From positions 1,189,097 to 1,253,096 of the forward strand of contig QANU01064559.1 of NCBI GenBank assembly GCA_003254905.1: 64,000 bases of DNA. Direction: 5' to 3'. Positions within the stretch are counted from its first letter, which is position 1; each line of letters opens with the position of its first letter. The notes below the pieces were generated by a model. The model ran no database searches. It had not been told where the DNA came from and worked only from the letters and a program-made list of their open reading frames with translations. Origin of the DNA: Nissolia schottii. Its lineage: Eukaryota > Streptophyta > Magnoliopsida > Fabales > Fabaceae. The position numbers were made by a program, and so were the translations under genes. Positions 37,160 to 51,200 of this stretch are shown piece after piece.

Positions 37160-39060
37160 GGATTAGAATGAGCTTGCAGACAGGCTCAGGATTTTTGATT
37201 CAGTTTCTCCGATGATTTGATCCTCTAATTTTTCTTTTCTGCCTTCGATGCTGCTTGCGTACTGAATTTGAAACTGTTTGCTTTCTGCAGCGTTCGGTTT
37301 CCATGATTTAGCGTTCTGCTTGCGTAATTGGTGACCTCTAACTGGATTCTGAACTCTTGTATTTCTTTTTGTTTCGTGTCTATAACTTTCGAACTTTCTT
37401 CACAGTTGACCCGCGCTTGATTTCTGAAATCCATGAATGTTTGCTTGGACATGGATGCAGTGATTCTGAGATCAAATTATCGTTGTAGGCGTAGCGAGCT
37501 GAAATTACAGAGAAGAGTGGATCATGCTTAAGAATTAAAGTCTTCTGCTATTATCAAAGATCTATTCCCCGACTCTTCTATTTTAATTCTTCTGAGTTTT
37601 GTTCTTCGTTTCATTGCGGAGTATTTTCGTCTAGGTCATGAGCTGCTTGTGTTTTTGTTTATTCGTTTGCAGCTCGTTGGAGCCGGGGAGTGAATTTTCT
37701 CTTTGTTGGAGATCGGTGACTGAATTTCGAGTGAACATTCTGCGATTATTGATGCAGAGGACTACATGATCAGGATCTAATTTCAAATTCTTATATGACT
37801 GTTTTGTCATGTTCTCCCTGGCTTTGATTGCGCTCGTGAATTAATGTGAACGTGTTTTCCCTGCAGCCTTGTGGTTCCATCATATAGCAATTTTTATGGC
37901 ATTGGATTTAGTGCGTAACGGTGACTCTTTGGATTCTCAACCCTTCGATCGTCCTGATTTGTTTGTTGATAAGCTTTTGATTCTGGCAATTTTTATGATT
38001 TTTTTTTTCGGAGCAGGGAACTTTTTGAAGATGTTGGTGGACCTTCGGTTCTTAGGTTTTTTTGTCTTGACTTCTCATCTTTCAAGTATAGTTGTGTTTG
38101 CATTGTCTAACCTTCGTCATGGCATTGAATTTGCTGCATTTTTCTGGTTTTCTCTCTCCTGTTTGTTATAATCGGCTTTCAATTGTATTGGACTTGTTTG
38201 GTTTCCATGTTGAGGTGCAGGAGTTTCTTCTAATTTTGAGCATTTGGTCAGCTTGGTTTGACCTCTCTTTTTGTTTTTGACATGCATTTAAGGAATCTAT
38301 AGTGGTTTATCTCTTACGTGATGGATTCTGTATTATCTTTGAATTATTCAGATGTTATTTGGTCAACCTTGGGGATTCTGAGGATTAGGCGGAGTTTACA
38401 GGCTCAAAATTTGATTCCGTTTTTCCGATGATTAAATCTTTTTATGACTTTTTAGATCTCTGTTGCTGCCTGCGCATTGAATTTGAAACTGTTTTTGTGC
38501 AGCTTTTGGTTTCCAAGATGTAGCATTCTGCATGCGTAATTGGTAACCTCTAACTAGATTTTGAGCTGGACTCTCAAATTTCTTGTTAACTTTCTTTACA
38601 CTTGATGATGGCTTGATTTCTGAAATCAATGGATGTGTTCTTGTTGGATATGGATGCAGTGATTCTGAAATCAAATTGTCTTTATAGGTGTAACAAGCTG
38701 AAGTTACAAAGGAGATTGGATCATTCATAAGAATAGTGTCTTCTGCTATGATCAATATCTATCTGAGTCCTCTTTTTTATTTCGATTCTTCAAATTCTTC
38801 ATTTCGTTTTAGAGGTTCATCTAGGTCATGAGCATCTTTTGTTTATGCGTTTGCAGCACCTAGGCGCCTGGAGATCCGGACTTAATTTTGAATGAACATT
38901 CTGCGATGTTTGACGATGAGGATTACGTGATCAGGATCCTGATTTTAAATTCTTAGATTAATCTTTTGTCCTGTTTTCTGTGTCGTTGATTGCACATGTG
39001 AATTAATGTGAACGTGTTTTTCCTGCAGCGTTGTGTTTCTGACATTGGATTTTGTACATA
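37160..39060 (+). repeat. Internal repeat array of unit 2
   Basis: At least two copies of the same module as in unit 1 start at 37160 and 38392. Both contain GATGCAGTGATTCTGA (37453, 38653), AGTCTTCTGCTA/TGTCTTCTGCTA (37549, 38727) and TTTGCAGC before CTCGTTGGAGC/ACCTAGGCGCC. The spacing is about 1.2 kb because about 600 bp of other unit sequence lies between them. Confidence 0.7.
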
Positions 39061-42000
39061 AGCGGTTGCACTTACCTGGAGTTTGAACTTTTACATGTTT
39101 TATTTCATGCCTAACGGTGACTCTTTGAATTCTGTACCCCGATCATCCTGTTTTGTGTCCTCTTTTTTATTCTGGCAATTATTTCTATGTGATTTTTTCT
39201 TTTAAAAAAAATTGGAGCAGGAAATTTTTTGAAGCTGCTGAAGGACCTTCGGTTCTGAGGTTTTTATTGTCTTGACTTCTTATCTTTCAAGTATAGTTTA
39301 TGGTTTTTGGTATCAATCTCCGTGGGATTTTTGTGTTTGTGTGTTAAAGTGCAGGAGTTTCTTCCTTTCCGGAGTATCTGTAAGCAGAATGGTACATCTT
39401 ATTTTGGAGAATTTTTCAATGCTTCAATTGCTAGTTTCTTTGCTATCTCTTCACATCAAGTTTTCCTACATAAATGTGAACTACCTTTTTCTTTTTCTTT
39501 TTTTTTTTTTGCAGCATTGTTGTTTCCGTTGTCCGACTTTTGTCATGCTTTGAATTTGCTGCATTTTCAAGGGTTTTCCTGTTTTGTCTTTATTTTGTTC
39601 ATGGTCGGTTGATTCTTGCAATCTTCTTTTCAATTATTTATGCTTTGTCAGGTGTAAAAAACAATGAATGAATGAGTGCTGGCATTTAATTGAGCTGTTT
39701 GGACGTGGGATCATTGAGTACCTTTTAATGTAACTCCGAACTTCTAAATTTCAGCCGTCAGTTAGTTATAATCTGTTTTCAACTGTATGTGGATTTTTTG
39801 GTTTCCCTGTTGAAGTGCAGGATTTTTAACATTTTTTGAGTATTTGGACTTGGGACAACTTCTCTGTTTTCTGATATGCTTCAGAGGTTTAGTTGGCACC
39901 AAAAGTTGGATTTGTGCGGGTTTAATCTCTCTGATGAGTTGTTGCAGTACTGTGGCTCTCTTAAGAATATAGGAGTGGAATTGAGAAAAATTTGCTTTTA
40001 TGCAGTTCAGTGTTTTCAATATGGCTGGTTGAGCTTATCGTAAAGATCAACGTTTCAGGATTGCTGTTCTATTTTCTTTGTTCGGTTTTTCTGTCATTTT
40101 TATTTCCATGCTTTGATGTGATGCCACATGCAACTGAATTAAAGCCTTTCTATCTGCAGCGCTGTTTTTTTTTACATCATGTAATGTTCATCATGGCTTC
40201 GGATTTCGTGCTTGATTAGTGACCGTGATCTTCAATTCTGGTTTCTGTTTCTTATCTATTGGTCACTGTGGATTTTAAACTCTTGGATTTCTTATTTTCA
40301 TCTTCAACTTTGTCCATGAGTGTGTGATTTTTTGCAATTTTTTTCCGTATGACTTGTGCATGGGCAGGGAAGACAATATAAATATTTGCTGGGACTTTCT
40401 GTAACAGTTTGTTTTCGATCTGAAGGTCAACCTAGAGTTCCTTGGAGTTGGTGCAGGTTTTTATACTTCCCGGAGAATCTGCTCCTTTTTTCTCAAGGCG
40501 GGAGGAACTGCGTTACCTTTGGTTTGATCTTTCTGATATTCTGCACATTTTGTCTTTGACTGGGCTGTGTAGTCATTGAGTTGGTAACATTCATCTGTGC
40601 AGTTAGGTGCTCACAATTTGTGTGGAGATTGGGGTGTGTGTGGAAAATGGGGATTAAAACGATTGCGTGCTTCTGGAATCAGGAATACTGGTTTTAATGT
40701 CTATGATGAGTTCTCTTTCTAGTTATTGAATGTGGTATGGGAATTAAAAATTGTGGACTTGCTTTTGTGCAGTTAAATGCTTTACAACATTGCCTACAGC
40801 AGCTTTTGCAGCTGCGGGGAACTGAATCAGGATACCGATTTTTTGCTGCGTTGAATTTCAAGAGAAATTGACTGTTTCTCAACATCTTCTATTATTTCTT
40901 CAATTCTTCTGTTGATTGTGTGATCTTTCATCTAGTTGATGAGCTGCATGTGTGTGTAATTGCAGCACTCTGGCTTCAGGAAGTGAATTGGTTGGATGTC
41001 AGTGTTGCTGCCAATTGGAGATTGGTTTTTGCAAACAGACTAAGGATCTGATTTGTTTCCTTTCAATGATTTGTAATATCATGTTATTCTGGTCTGACTG
41101 CACATGTGAAATGAATGTGAACCTGTTCTTTTTCAGCATTGTGTTTTATGTAAGGCTCATCATGTCATCAGATATCGCGCCTAATTGGTGATCTCTACTT
41201 TTTCTTGCTTTGTTGTCTGTGTTATATTGGTGACCTTTATCTGGATCACTCTTGGATTTTCTTTCATGTTGCCTGGGCAGGAGAGGTACGCCATGAACGT
41301 CTGTATGATGCTGTGGTTGTAAGGGGCTTCGATTGATGGGATGCGACGTTTATGGTATGTGGTTTGTTCTATATAACAAGAACCTAATGGATTGAAATAT
41401 CTTCAAAAGGTTGCAACTCAATTACATCAGCTTGATTTATACATTTTGGATCTCGAGGCAGAATTGAGCTTTTTAGATAGACAATATCATCTGTGGTAGT
41501 ATGAAGCTGGAGTACGTGATTAGTATGTGCTGGTTTTGCTTGGTGATCTACATAGTGTGGTGGTTTCTTTAAACATGCATGGCTAGCGTTCTCTTTGGGG
41601 GTGTGTTTTGGCTAAAATTGCTACTCTCACCTATTGTATTAAATACTTGGGGTGTGTGTCTTGATCTTGCTCAAGAAGTTGGGAATGTGTGCTGGGATAT
41701 GCTTGTTGACTTCTTGTAGTATTTAGATGTCCTGTTGGTGTTTTTCTTTTCAAAGATAATTTATTGCCCAGTTCAGAGTCTTTGTAGTATTTATTGCTGA
41801 AGTGTAAATGTTGATTTGAATGTTTGCTTAATCTAAGTTTTGTTTAAGTTGATTTTCATAATGTAGTGAGCATTTTGTCTTGTTATTTTATGTATTATTT
41901 TTCTCTCCCCTAAAATTGACTTAGTGCATTTTCAGCGACTAATTGTTTCTTGGACGATTGTTAATATCTCTAACCATAGTTACGGTCCTTTTGTTGTTTT

Positions 42001-43034
42001 GGTTGCTTTTTTAAAAAAAATCTATTATATAATTAAAAAAACTAATATCTCAAGAGCGTTAAGGAGATTAGAATGAAAAATTTAAAGGTTTTTAATGTAT
42101 TTGGTGCGTTGAAGAACTAACCATTTTTCAATGAATTTTTTTTATTCTTTAATAAGTGCATTTAGCAAAACCTATAAAATTCATATTTTCCTTCTCTTAA
42201 TTTTTATTTTCGAAGTGTATTTAAGAGCATTAAATCTTTGTCCGTATGAATATAAAATGTGGATTTAGTTGACATATATCTTAATTGTGAAATTGTATTA
42301 ATATTTGGTACATGGAAAAAAAATAATGGTTCTTTGACGAATTTTATAAACTAAGACACAGAAGGAAAGGGCTCGTTCATTTTTTTTTTAATTTGAAAAA
42401 TCCTTGTGAAAGAGTAAAGTTTTATCGTGTGGAGTTGTGCTGACAACTGGCCTGTTCTGAGAATGCTTGTATTTGTTGACTGTGCTTTTGTTTTTTACAG
42501 CTGCAATTTGTAAGCTTCATATTTTTTTTCTTGTAATCAGCGAGCTTATCTTTTTCTTCGAAAAAAAAAATGAAAGGCAGGCAGGCATGAGATGCTTACA
42601 AGATATTAAGGTTGGAATTTGCTTGTGTACTTCGTTTTCCCATAAAAAATATCTTTTGTAGCTGAAAATAATTTGAAAGTAATTTTTTGGATGTTTTCAG
42701 GTGTAATTAAATTTGCTTTTAACATAAAAATCAGTGATTTCGTTAAAAGAGTTGACGGTCTACTAGCAGACAATTAAATATGTTGCATGTTTGAAAGGTC
42801 ATTTGTTATCTCAGTGTGTAACGAAGAACGGGGATCGGTTGTCATGTTTGGTGCTGTGTCAAGATTTTTCCTACTGTGAATCAAGTCATTGTACAATTAG
42901 GAAATCTTGTATTGTTTATTAAGTTGATAGTTTTGTGGTATAGGGTGTTTTCTTCCTTTTAGTATGTTTTTTTGTTATTGCTCAAAAACTGTAATTTTGG
43001 TACCCATAGTGGAATATGCTTTTTATTTTCGCCC

Positions 43035-43063
43035 GTGGATGTAGGTCAAAATGACCGAACCAC
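43035..43063 (+). other. Conserved hairpin near the end of unit 2
   Basis: This is the partner of the 26993-27020 hairpin. The arms GTGG-GGTCA and TGACC-CCAC are unchanged, while the loop differs (AAA here, TT there). CACGTAAATATCGTGTGTATTG follows. Confidence 0.6.
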
Positions 43064-43110
43064 GTAAATATCGTGTGTATTGTTTTAATTTTCTACTCTA
43101 CTTCTTATTT

Positions 43111-44198
43111 TTTACTATAACTACGGAAACAAAAAGAAATGTAGGCAAGCAACGAGACGGGAACAAAGCCTTTGTAATTTTACTATCGTATCCAAACGAA
43201 TGTAGGAACGATGCGAGCACAAAGCCTTGGCTTAACAATAAAGACTAAACCATGATTATTACTTCACATTAATGACAGGAAAACAAATGTAAATTTTTTT
43301 TAAAAAAAAAACTAACTTATAGAAGGAAAAAGTGAAGGAAGAAGAATAGGGACTGGACAACATGAACAATTATTTTTTCCAGAGTCTACCGGTTATCTGT
43401 ATACCACAAATAGCGGACATGTATGAAGAGTTAAGAAGATAAAAATTCAGGTCTGATGTGTTGGGCTGAAGGATAAATTGGATCATAAGAAAAAAATAAT
43501 AATAATTTGAAGAATAAAGTTTACTCAAAGTGAAAGTACGTTAAACTTTTGATCATAAGTAAAAGTATTCTCGAAATTGGGTAGTCTCTTATGGGATAAA
43601 TATCATATAATATTTAATTTAATTATTTTTATTAATTTTTATAATTAAATTTATTGATTTTTGTTATTATGTCATGTTGTATATGTTTTATTAGTCAAAT
43701 CATTAAAAGAGCTAAGTTATAAGAGGTTTAGATATTTGTAAACCATTTGAGTTTACTATACACCTCTTTACAAATATTGTATTAAAAAATATTAATTTAT
43801 TATATTAGATTATATAATCCATCAATATGTCAGATCATATAATTCAATATGTCATATAATGAAATAATAAAAATTAATAAATTTAGTTTTAAAAATGATT
43901 AAATTAAATATCACAGGATATTTACTCTATAAAGTAGCTAAGAAACCACTTTATAATTTTTATTAAAATAATGCTAAGTATTTTCACATTGTTTTAGTAA
44001 TTTATATAAAAGTAACTATTTTCATACAATTAATAGCTATCAAGATTATTTACCAATAATAAGAAACAAAAATCGTTTTTATTTTGAGTTTTTTAAATAA
44101 TGGAAGAGAATAATCATTAATGCAGAGGTAAGGAGTTAAGAGGTATGAACCAAGTCACTCTCTTATTTAAATGTAAAATAAATTTAATAATATATATA

Positions 44199-44234
<36 letters not shown>

Positions 44235-44250
44235 GTTATACATACATACA

Positions 44251-44308
<58 letters not shown>

Positions 44309-45222
44309 AAAGGAGGATTGTGAGACGTCCCTCCCTCCCTGACCCACAATTTGGAGGGATAAAAATAAAGGGGTTTGAGTGATAAGGGTTGTCCCTCCAC
44401 GGTCGTCTCTATACCTTTAATAGATTTATTCCCAAAGACATTTTTAACAAAAACAAGACCCTTTCTATTTTTTTTTTCTCACCCTAACTATCCATTCAAA
44501 CATAGTTAAATAAAAATGGAACATTTCATATCATTTTTTCACATAACAAAATTATGTTTGATTGCTCATCACTAAAACATGATCTTGTTATGTAAAAAGA
44601 TGACATAAAAGTATTCATTCTCGGTAAGAATGAGTCTTCTCATGTTAAATATGATAATGTTTGATTATGTTGAGAAAAAAATACACAAATATTTTAAATA
44701 AGTGAAACTCACTTAAAATTGGTAAGACCCTAATTCAAATTTTCGTATATTTTCCTTAACATAATCATATTTAATGTAAGCTTGATGGTTGAAAGTCATA
44801 ATTTTTAGACTAATATTTAGAGAAATGTATAATTAGAGATAATCAAAAGAATTAATAGGTCTAACTTGAAAGTATTTCTCTCACTACAAAAGATTCCATT
44901 CTTATCCTAAGTAACCAAGGTTTACTTAACGTAAAACAGTAAAAGTAATAGTAAAAAAATAAGTCGATCTAAGTAAAAAAAAAAAAAAATTTATGAAGAA
45001 AGGACACGGACGCAACGGAGACTCAACTGAAACCCAAAATGGACCCCAACAAGACCCGCAACCGTTTTACTCTCCTCATATTTTTTTCACTGTCCGAAAA
45101 AAATAAAAGAAAAAAAACACGCTTATTTCCCTTTTTTCTCAGTTTTCTCTTTCTGTATAATACTTTTCTCTTCCATTTCCGAAGAGGAGCTTCGAGATCG
45201 GAGCCGGAACCATATATTAGAA
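43111..45222. other. Spacer upstream of SEC3
   Basis: AT-rich sequence with no recognisable gene. Two similar stretches, AATGTAGGCAAGCAACGAG (43139) and AATGTAGGAACGATGCGAG (43200), each followed within about 15 bases by ACAAAGCCTT, form a 61 bp direct repeat. A long TA/CATA microsatellite lies at 44200-44308. The SEC3 promoter and leader must lie in the last few hundred bases; a CT-rich tract at 45125-45180 is probably the transcribed leader. Confidence 0.5.
44200..44308. repeat. TA/CATA microsatellite
   Basis: Runs of TA and CATA/TGTA in alternation, with a self-complementary centre (around ATATATGTATATATACATAT) able to form a cruciform. Confidence 0.9.
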
Positions 45223-48200
45223 ATGGCGAAACCAAGCGCCGACGATTCGGAGCTCCGGCGAGCTTGCTCGGCGGCGATCGAGGACCCGGGCCAGAAGATG
45301 GTGATGGCGATCAGAGTCACAAAGTCTCACGGGATCTTGGGGAAATCCTCCAAGCTTGGCCGCCAGATGGCCAAGCCTAGGGTTCTTGCTCTCTCCAGTT
45401 ACATACAATTCTCGCTCTCTTTTTCTATATAACCGTTTTCCTCTTCCTTAATTCAACTTGCAATTATGCTTTATGTTCGATTTAAGTGATTCGGCACTTG
45501 TTATTCCTTTAAGTAAGTTCTCGAGCTCATAATTCGAAGTTTGTGAATGGAGTAAACTGATTAGTGTAGATCGATCTAGTGAAGTATAGCTTGCAATTAT
45601 GCTGTTATTCTTAGATGTTGCTGTGATTTGTTTTGGCTTTCTTTGGAAGTATTAGTTATTTTAAGATTCCACTGCTGTTTGAGCTTTGAAGAGGTGTTAT
45701 TAACTACTCCATGTGAGCATTGGCTATTTGTGACTACACTTTGAATGCGTTTGAAGCTTGGATTTAATGTGTGTGTATATATGAAGATTTAGGATTTTAT
45801 GATGCATTAAGCTTAGCTCATGAACTCATTATGATGCATTAGTATTAGTACCTAATGATTGTCTTCTGAAGTTAATTCTCCTTTGGATGCTTGGTCGTCG
45901 TTGTTATTCTGATTGCATTGGTAATGCTTGTGAGATAGCTTATTGGATCTTCAACTGGTTGGTTGTAAGGTTCATTTGGTTTTAAGGGAAAGCAAGTGAT
46001 TGTTTGAGGTCACTAATCGTGTGTTAATCCTCTACTGATTTGTTAAAAAGAAAAATCGCGGTTGGATTGTTGTTTGTGACGTCTTGCCAATTCGTGCAGC
46101 AAAATCAAAAGGTCAGAGGACAACAGCTTTTCTTCGAGTTTTGAAGTATTCTACGGGAGGAGTTCTTGAGGTATGTGTTCTTGAGGAGCTCTCATATATA
46201 AATATATATAATTATGTATGTATATTATATTATGTGGTAAATATATAGCATATAAAATATAATGCCACATAAATTCTCAGTCTTGGGCACCTATAGCTAT
46301 GTCCTTTCTCGTAACAAGTGTAGGTTATTAGGTGTAAGCTCACATGCATCTTCGGGCAAGGCTTGAATCATGTGCTAGTAACTACTTCAAGATGGGATTT
46401 TTAATGACTTAAAAACTTGTTGGGGAGGATTTGAGTATCACTTTGAAGAAGCTTGACACCATGTCAAACACCATGGAAGAGTCAATATTTAATTATGCAA
46501 AACAAGTCAAACAACCGTTTGACCATAAATTAGGTTGTTGAGGCACAAAGAATGGCTTCTCTATCTTTAAGAGTGTATTTTAACTTTTACGTAGTTTTCT
46601 TCCTTGCAACTCTTACCCATTTTATTCATATTGGTTGAGGAATATGATTTTTATTTCCTTCCGCCTATTGCATGCATGCATTTAGGCATATGTCTAGTAC
46701 GTATAAAAGGAGTAGATGAACTGAAATTGGCTTGGTTGATACTTCACTGTTAACATTAACATAGTCTTCTTTCTCTGTCGATTTAACTTGGTTGGAGGTT
46801 TTTATCATATTATACCATTGTCAATAAAATTTCTTCTACTTGCAGCCTGCAAAACTATACAAGCTGAAGCACCTCTCAAAAGTGGAAGTTATGGCAAATG
46901 ATCCCAGTGGATGTACATTTACACTGGTAAAATTCCATAATAAAGGAAGAGATCTTTCTGTTGTAATTATAAACATATTGTTCTTAGCACAGAAGCAATA
47001 TCAGAACAACGCTTCCCTGATTTGGAGTTGAAGTTTCTTTCTTTAACTAATGAATGTATATCTTGTAGGGGTTTGATAACCTTCGAAGCCAGAGCGTGGC
47101 TCCTCCCCAGTGGACAATGCGCAATATTGATGACAGGTTATAATACATTGAGAGAAATGTGAATCTAAACATGGATAGTTTAGTGGTTGAGTTCCTTGTA
47201 AGGAGAGGGAAGTTCTCTCATTGGATCTATCATTTTTTCTTCTTGTAGGAATCGCCTCCTTCTTTGCATCTTAAACATCTGCAAAGATGTTTTGGGCCGC
47301 CTTCCCAAGGTCGTTGGTATAGATGTTGTGGAGATGGCTCTTTGGGCTAAGGTGCATATGATAATATTCTAATCTCTTAATTTTAGTGCCTTTTCCCAAT
47401 CAAGTAGCCACCACCTTGTTCTAATGAGTACTTTTTGCTTTAAATGCTTAATTACTTGGGATTCATTTCTTTATATGGAGAATTGACTTATCTCAGCTGT
47501 GGTTATCAAGTCCATGATTTCGAGCTGAGGATGTTAAACTCTATGTTTGGAAGTTTATTAGTAGACAAGAATCAAGGCCTTGAGGGTTAATATATCCTCT
47601 CCTTCCCAGGCCAATTTTTTCTTTTCTCTAAATTGGGTTCTATTTGTGTGAACTTCAATCAGTGATTCATTGCAGTTGATTTTTGTAGACAATCTATTGT
47701 TCTATTTAGTTTATTTTGCAAAATGTGAAATAGGAAAATACGCCAACAGTTACTACTCAAAGAAGTGTGCAAGATGGCATTCCTGTTGCATCTGCTGTGA
47801 CTGAGACGGAATTGAAAGTCAATGTCGAAAAGGAACTTGTCTCCCAGGCTGAGGAAGAGGACATGGAGGCGCTTTTGGGAACGTAGGTGCTATTCTTCTT
47901 TGACTTAAATGTTATTGAATTTTAATATTTGTGATGAGTAAGAATATAGTTGAAGTTTGTGTTCTTTAAACCCTACATATGTAGATAGTCTCTTTGTCTT
48001 CCCTTGTATAAAATTGCTGGTCAATTTTTATGATTAATATTGGTAAAGGGAATTCATAAATTAGCAGAAAGTGTTGAATATAATGATTGCAACTGAAAAC
48101 AAATATGAGGTTGGATATGTGTATAATTCAGTTTTATTTAAATCACATCGTCTTTCACAATGCCAATGCACACAACTAAATTGTAGAAATTTTAAATATG

Positions 48201-51200
48201 CAGTTATGTGATGGGTATTGGCGAAGCAGAGGAATTTTCTGAAAGGTTGAAAAGAGAGCTCCACGCTCTGGAAGCAGCAAATGTGCATGCAATTTTAGAA
48301 AGTGAACCTTTGATGGATGAGGTAATACTGTTCGATGTTCATATGTTATATGCAGTGGCAGCGAAGCTTATGTAGACAATTGCCCCCCCTCCCTCCCAAC
48401 AATTTTTTTTTTAAAAAAGAACCCTAAATCCTAAACCCCAAAAATATTAATTTTACTTATATTTATTCATGATAAATTGAGATGGCCTTGTTGGTTTAAT
48501 GCACTACACTAAAGTTTTGGCCCAAAAGGGAGTGGGGGTTCAAATCCCACATTCTACATCTTTTACACTTTTTCCCAGCAGCATCAACATCTCTAGTTGG
48601 ATGGACGTGTTTCATGAATTAGACAATCTTCAACTTGGCAATGATATATGGGTTTTGTTTTATAATCAAATTTACTTACATTACAGTACAATAGAATTAA
48701 ATCATATGTGATTTTTTTTTATAGTATACTTTGTTGAATGAGTTGTATGAATAATTTCAAAATAAATTTATGCAAGAAAAATTATGAATTACGAATGTGG
48801 GTCAACTATTAAGTTATTAGGATTATTCTGCTGAGGAAGGATTTGAGTAATTTGACGTTTCATAGAACAAGTTAATTATACATGATGTTTTAGTTTGAAT
48901 TTAGTTGTGAATATATAATGGGTTTTGCTAACAAGTTCCCTTAACCAAAATGGCAGAGTTTTCATTGTTTGCAATGCATCTAATGTTTTGAAACTTAGAA
49001 TACTTACTTTTTCTATAATAAAAAAAATTCTTTTTTTTTATTCCTTAACTTCGTATACTTATTTGCAAACCCCTTATATAATTTTCATGTCAAAGTCTTT
49101 GCCCCCTGAGAAATTTTCTTCAAACTCTGGCGTGGGTTGCATGGTATGTTCAAATAATAGACTGAACTAGGTGTTTGTGTTGTCAAACCTGTTGTTTTGA
49201 TTATTTAAACACCTTGGATTCTTGACTTTTGTATGAAGTCTAACCAATTTCTCTGATTCTGTGCCTGCTTGAAGCTTCAATAGAGCTGCTGCGATAACAC
49301 TGATCAGAAAATCAACTCCTTTTCACAAATCTTCATGTTTCTGAGTAGTTATTTATAATTATTTTAGTATGTCTTTGTACAAGGATTCACACTAGTTGAT
49401 GCCCTGCAGGTGATGCAAGGGCTTGAAGCAGCCAATAATTGTGTGGAAGACATGGATGAATGGTTAAGCATATTCAATGTTAAACTACGGCACATGAGAG
49501 AGGACATTGAATCAGTAAGGGCTTTGTACCCTTCAAATTTTGAATATAATTTTCCTCAACACAATTTACTTTGGATTTTACATTTGAAAAGTGGGGTTAA
49601 GGACTTATTGGTCATAATTATTGCTAGAAAGCACCCATTTTAATGTTCAGTTAAGGTTACTTTGTTTTATATGAGATTTTAAAGTTTTCCTAGCTTATGT
49701 AGGTTACGTAGTTGATATAATTTCCAACATATGAGCTCTAATAAAGCACTGATATCTTTATTTTGTCTCAATAACTTTTCTGATGTACAGATAGAAACCC
49801 GCAATAACAAATTGGTAATGCAATCAGTAAATAACAAATCTCTCATTGAGGAGCTTGATAAGCTTCTTGAGAGATTGAGTGTCCCTCCTGAGGTATGCAT
49901 TTAATAAGTGAGTTCTATCCTAGTTTATGCTTGATGAGCTTAGCTTATTTTAATGATGGTTTATTTTGTTCAGTATGCAGCATCTTTGACAGGTGGTTCA
50001 TTTGATGAAGCTCGAATGCCTCAAAACGTAGAAGCATGTGAATGGTTGACTGGTGCCTTGCGTGGTGTTGAAGTGCCTAATCTAGACCCTGGTTATGCAA
50101 ACATGAAAGCTGTAAGTCCTTCGTTTTACTTTCCTTCGTTTTACTTTTCTTTTGTTAGAAATAAAAGTCATCTGCTAAAGCAAGTTGATCATGATTTAGC
50201 CATTTAGGAAACAAAGTATTTGTCGGATGTGGGATGCTTGTTTTATTTGTTGGAGAAGTATTAAGAGAATCTTTTAAGGTGACAGACATAATTTTTGTTC
50301 GTTAGTTTCAATCATTTTGATTTTTGAAGAGAATCTGTGTGAGTACTATGAATTTTGTATCACGAAGCAAATAGAGTACTCTGGCGTTGGTCAGACCTAA
50401 CCATCATCTGCTTTGATGGTGGTTCCTACTACCTACTACAGGTTAAAGAGAAGCGTGCAGAACTTGAAAAATTAAAATCTACTTTTGTCAGGAGAGCTTC
50501 TGAATTCTTGAGAAACTACTTTGCTAGTTTGGTGGACTTCATGATAAGTGATAAAAGTTACTTTTCTCAGGTATTTATCGCAAACTTTTCATCGAACTGT
50601 AACCTTTGAAGTCTTAGATGATTTTTTTTTAATAGTCGTATTGTCTTAACAGCGGGGGCAGTTGAAGAGGCCTGATCATGCTGACCTGCGGTACAAGTGC
50701 AGGAACTATGCACGTCTTCTGCAACACTTAAAGGTTAAAATATGGATGACTGACAATTCCTGCTCAGAGTTTTTGTTTAGCATGCATGCATTTGTTGAAT
50801 GATTTTCTTTGTTGTCGACCTAAACTATCTTCCTGTGAACTTGCAGAGTCTTGACAAGAATTGCTTGGGTCCATTGAGAAAAGCTTACTGCAGTTCGTTA
50901 AACTTGCTTCTTCGCCGGGAGGTCTGTCACTCACCACATTGCTTTGTGATTCTTAATCACCAAGCGTTTATGTCCTTGCTATGACTTGCTCTTTTTTGGT
51001 TATTTGAGAAGTAACCATTATGCATGAGAAAATCTATTAATTAATGTGATTATTAGATAAATATAAGAAAAAAATTGGGGAAAAAAAATCAAGGGTGGGG
51101 AGCATTATGAAATTTTAGAGAAAATAAAAATCCTAATTTTGGAATTGTTTCTTTCACAGGCTCGTGAGTTTGCAAATGAACTTCGGGCTAGTACTAAAGC

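Larger units (their letters stand above)
36580..43110 (+). ncRNA. Putative intron-rich long non-coding RNA locus, copy 2
   Basis: This copy is collinear with unit 1 but shorter (about 6.8 against 8.9 kb from the promoter block). Matches run from the leader (GGTTTGCGATTTTTCATC) through GGGAGAACTTGGCGTTGGAT, repeat starts at 37160 and 38392, CTAGGTCATGAGCTGC (37631, 38821; weaker at 40930), GGACCTTCGGTTCTTAGG (38039; one change at 39243) and TATTAAATACTTGGGGT (41637; also 25166 in unit 1), to the closing hairpin. No ORF above about 107 codons and no protein motif are seen. It has fewer internal repeat copies, consistent with unequal recombination. The function is unknown. Confidence 0.4.

Noticed and set aside
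44117-44347. 76-codon Tyr/Ile repeat protein
   Set aside because: Translation of the TA/CATA microsatellite.
45039-45380. 113-codon ORF overlapping SEC3 exon 1
   Set aside because: It is in another frame from the conserved [15 protein letters not shown] start and runs through the leader; a shadow.
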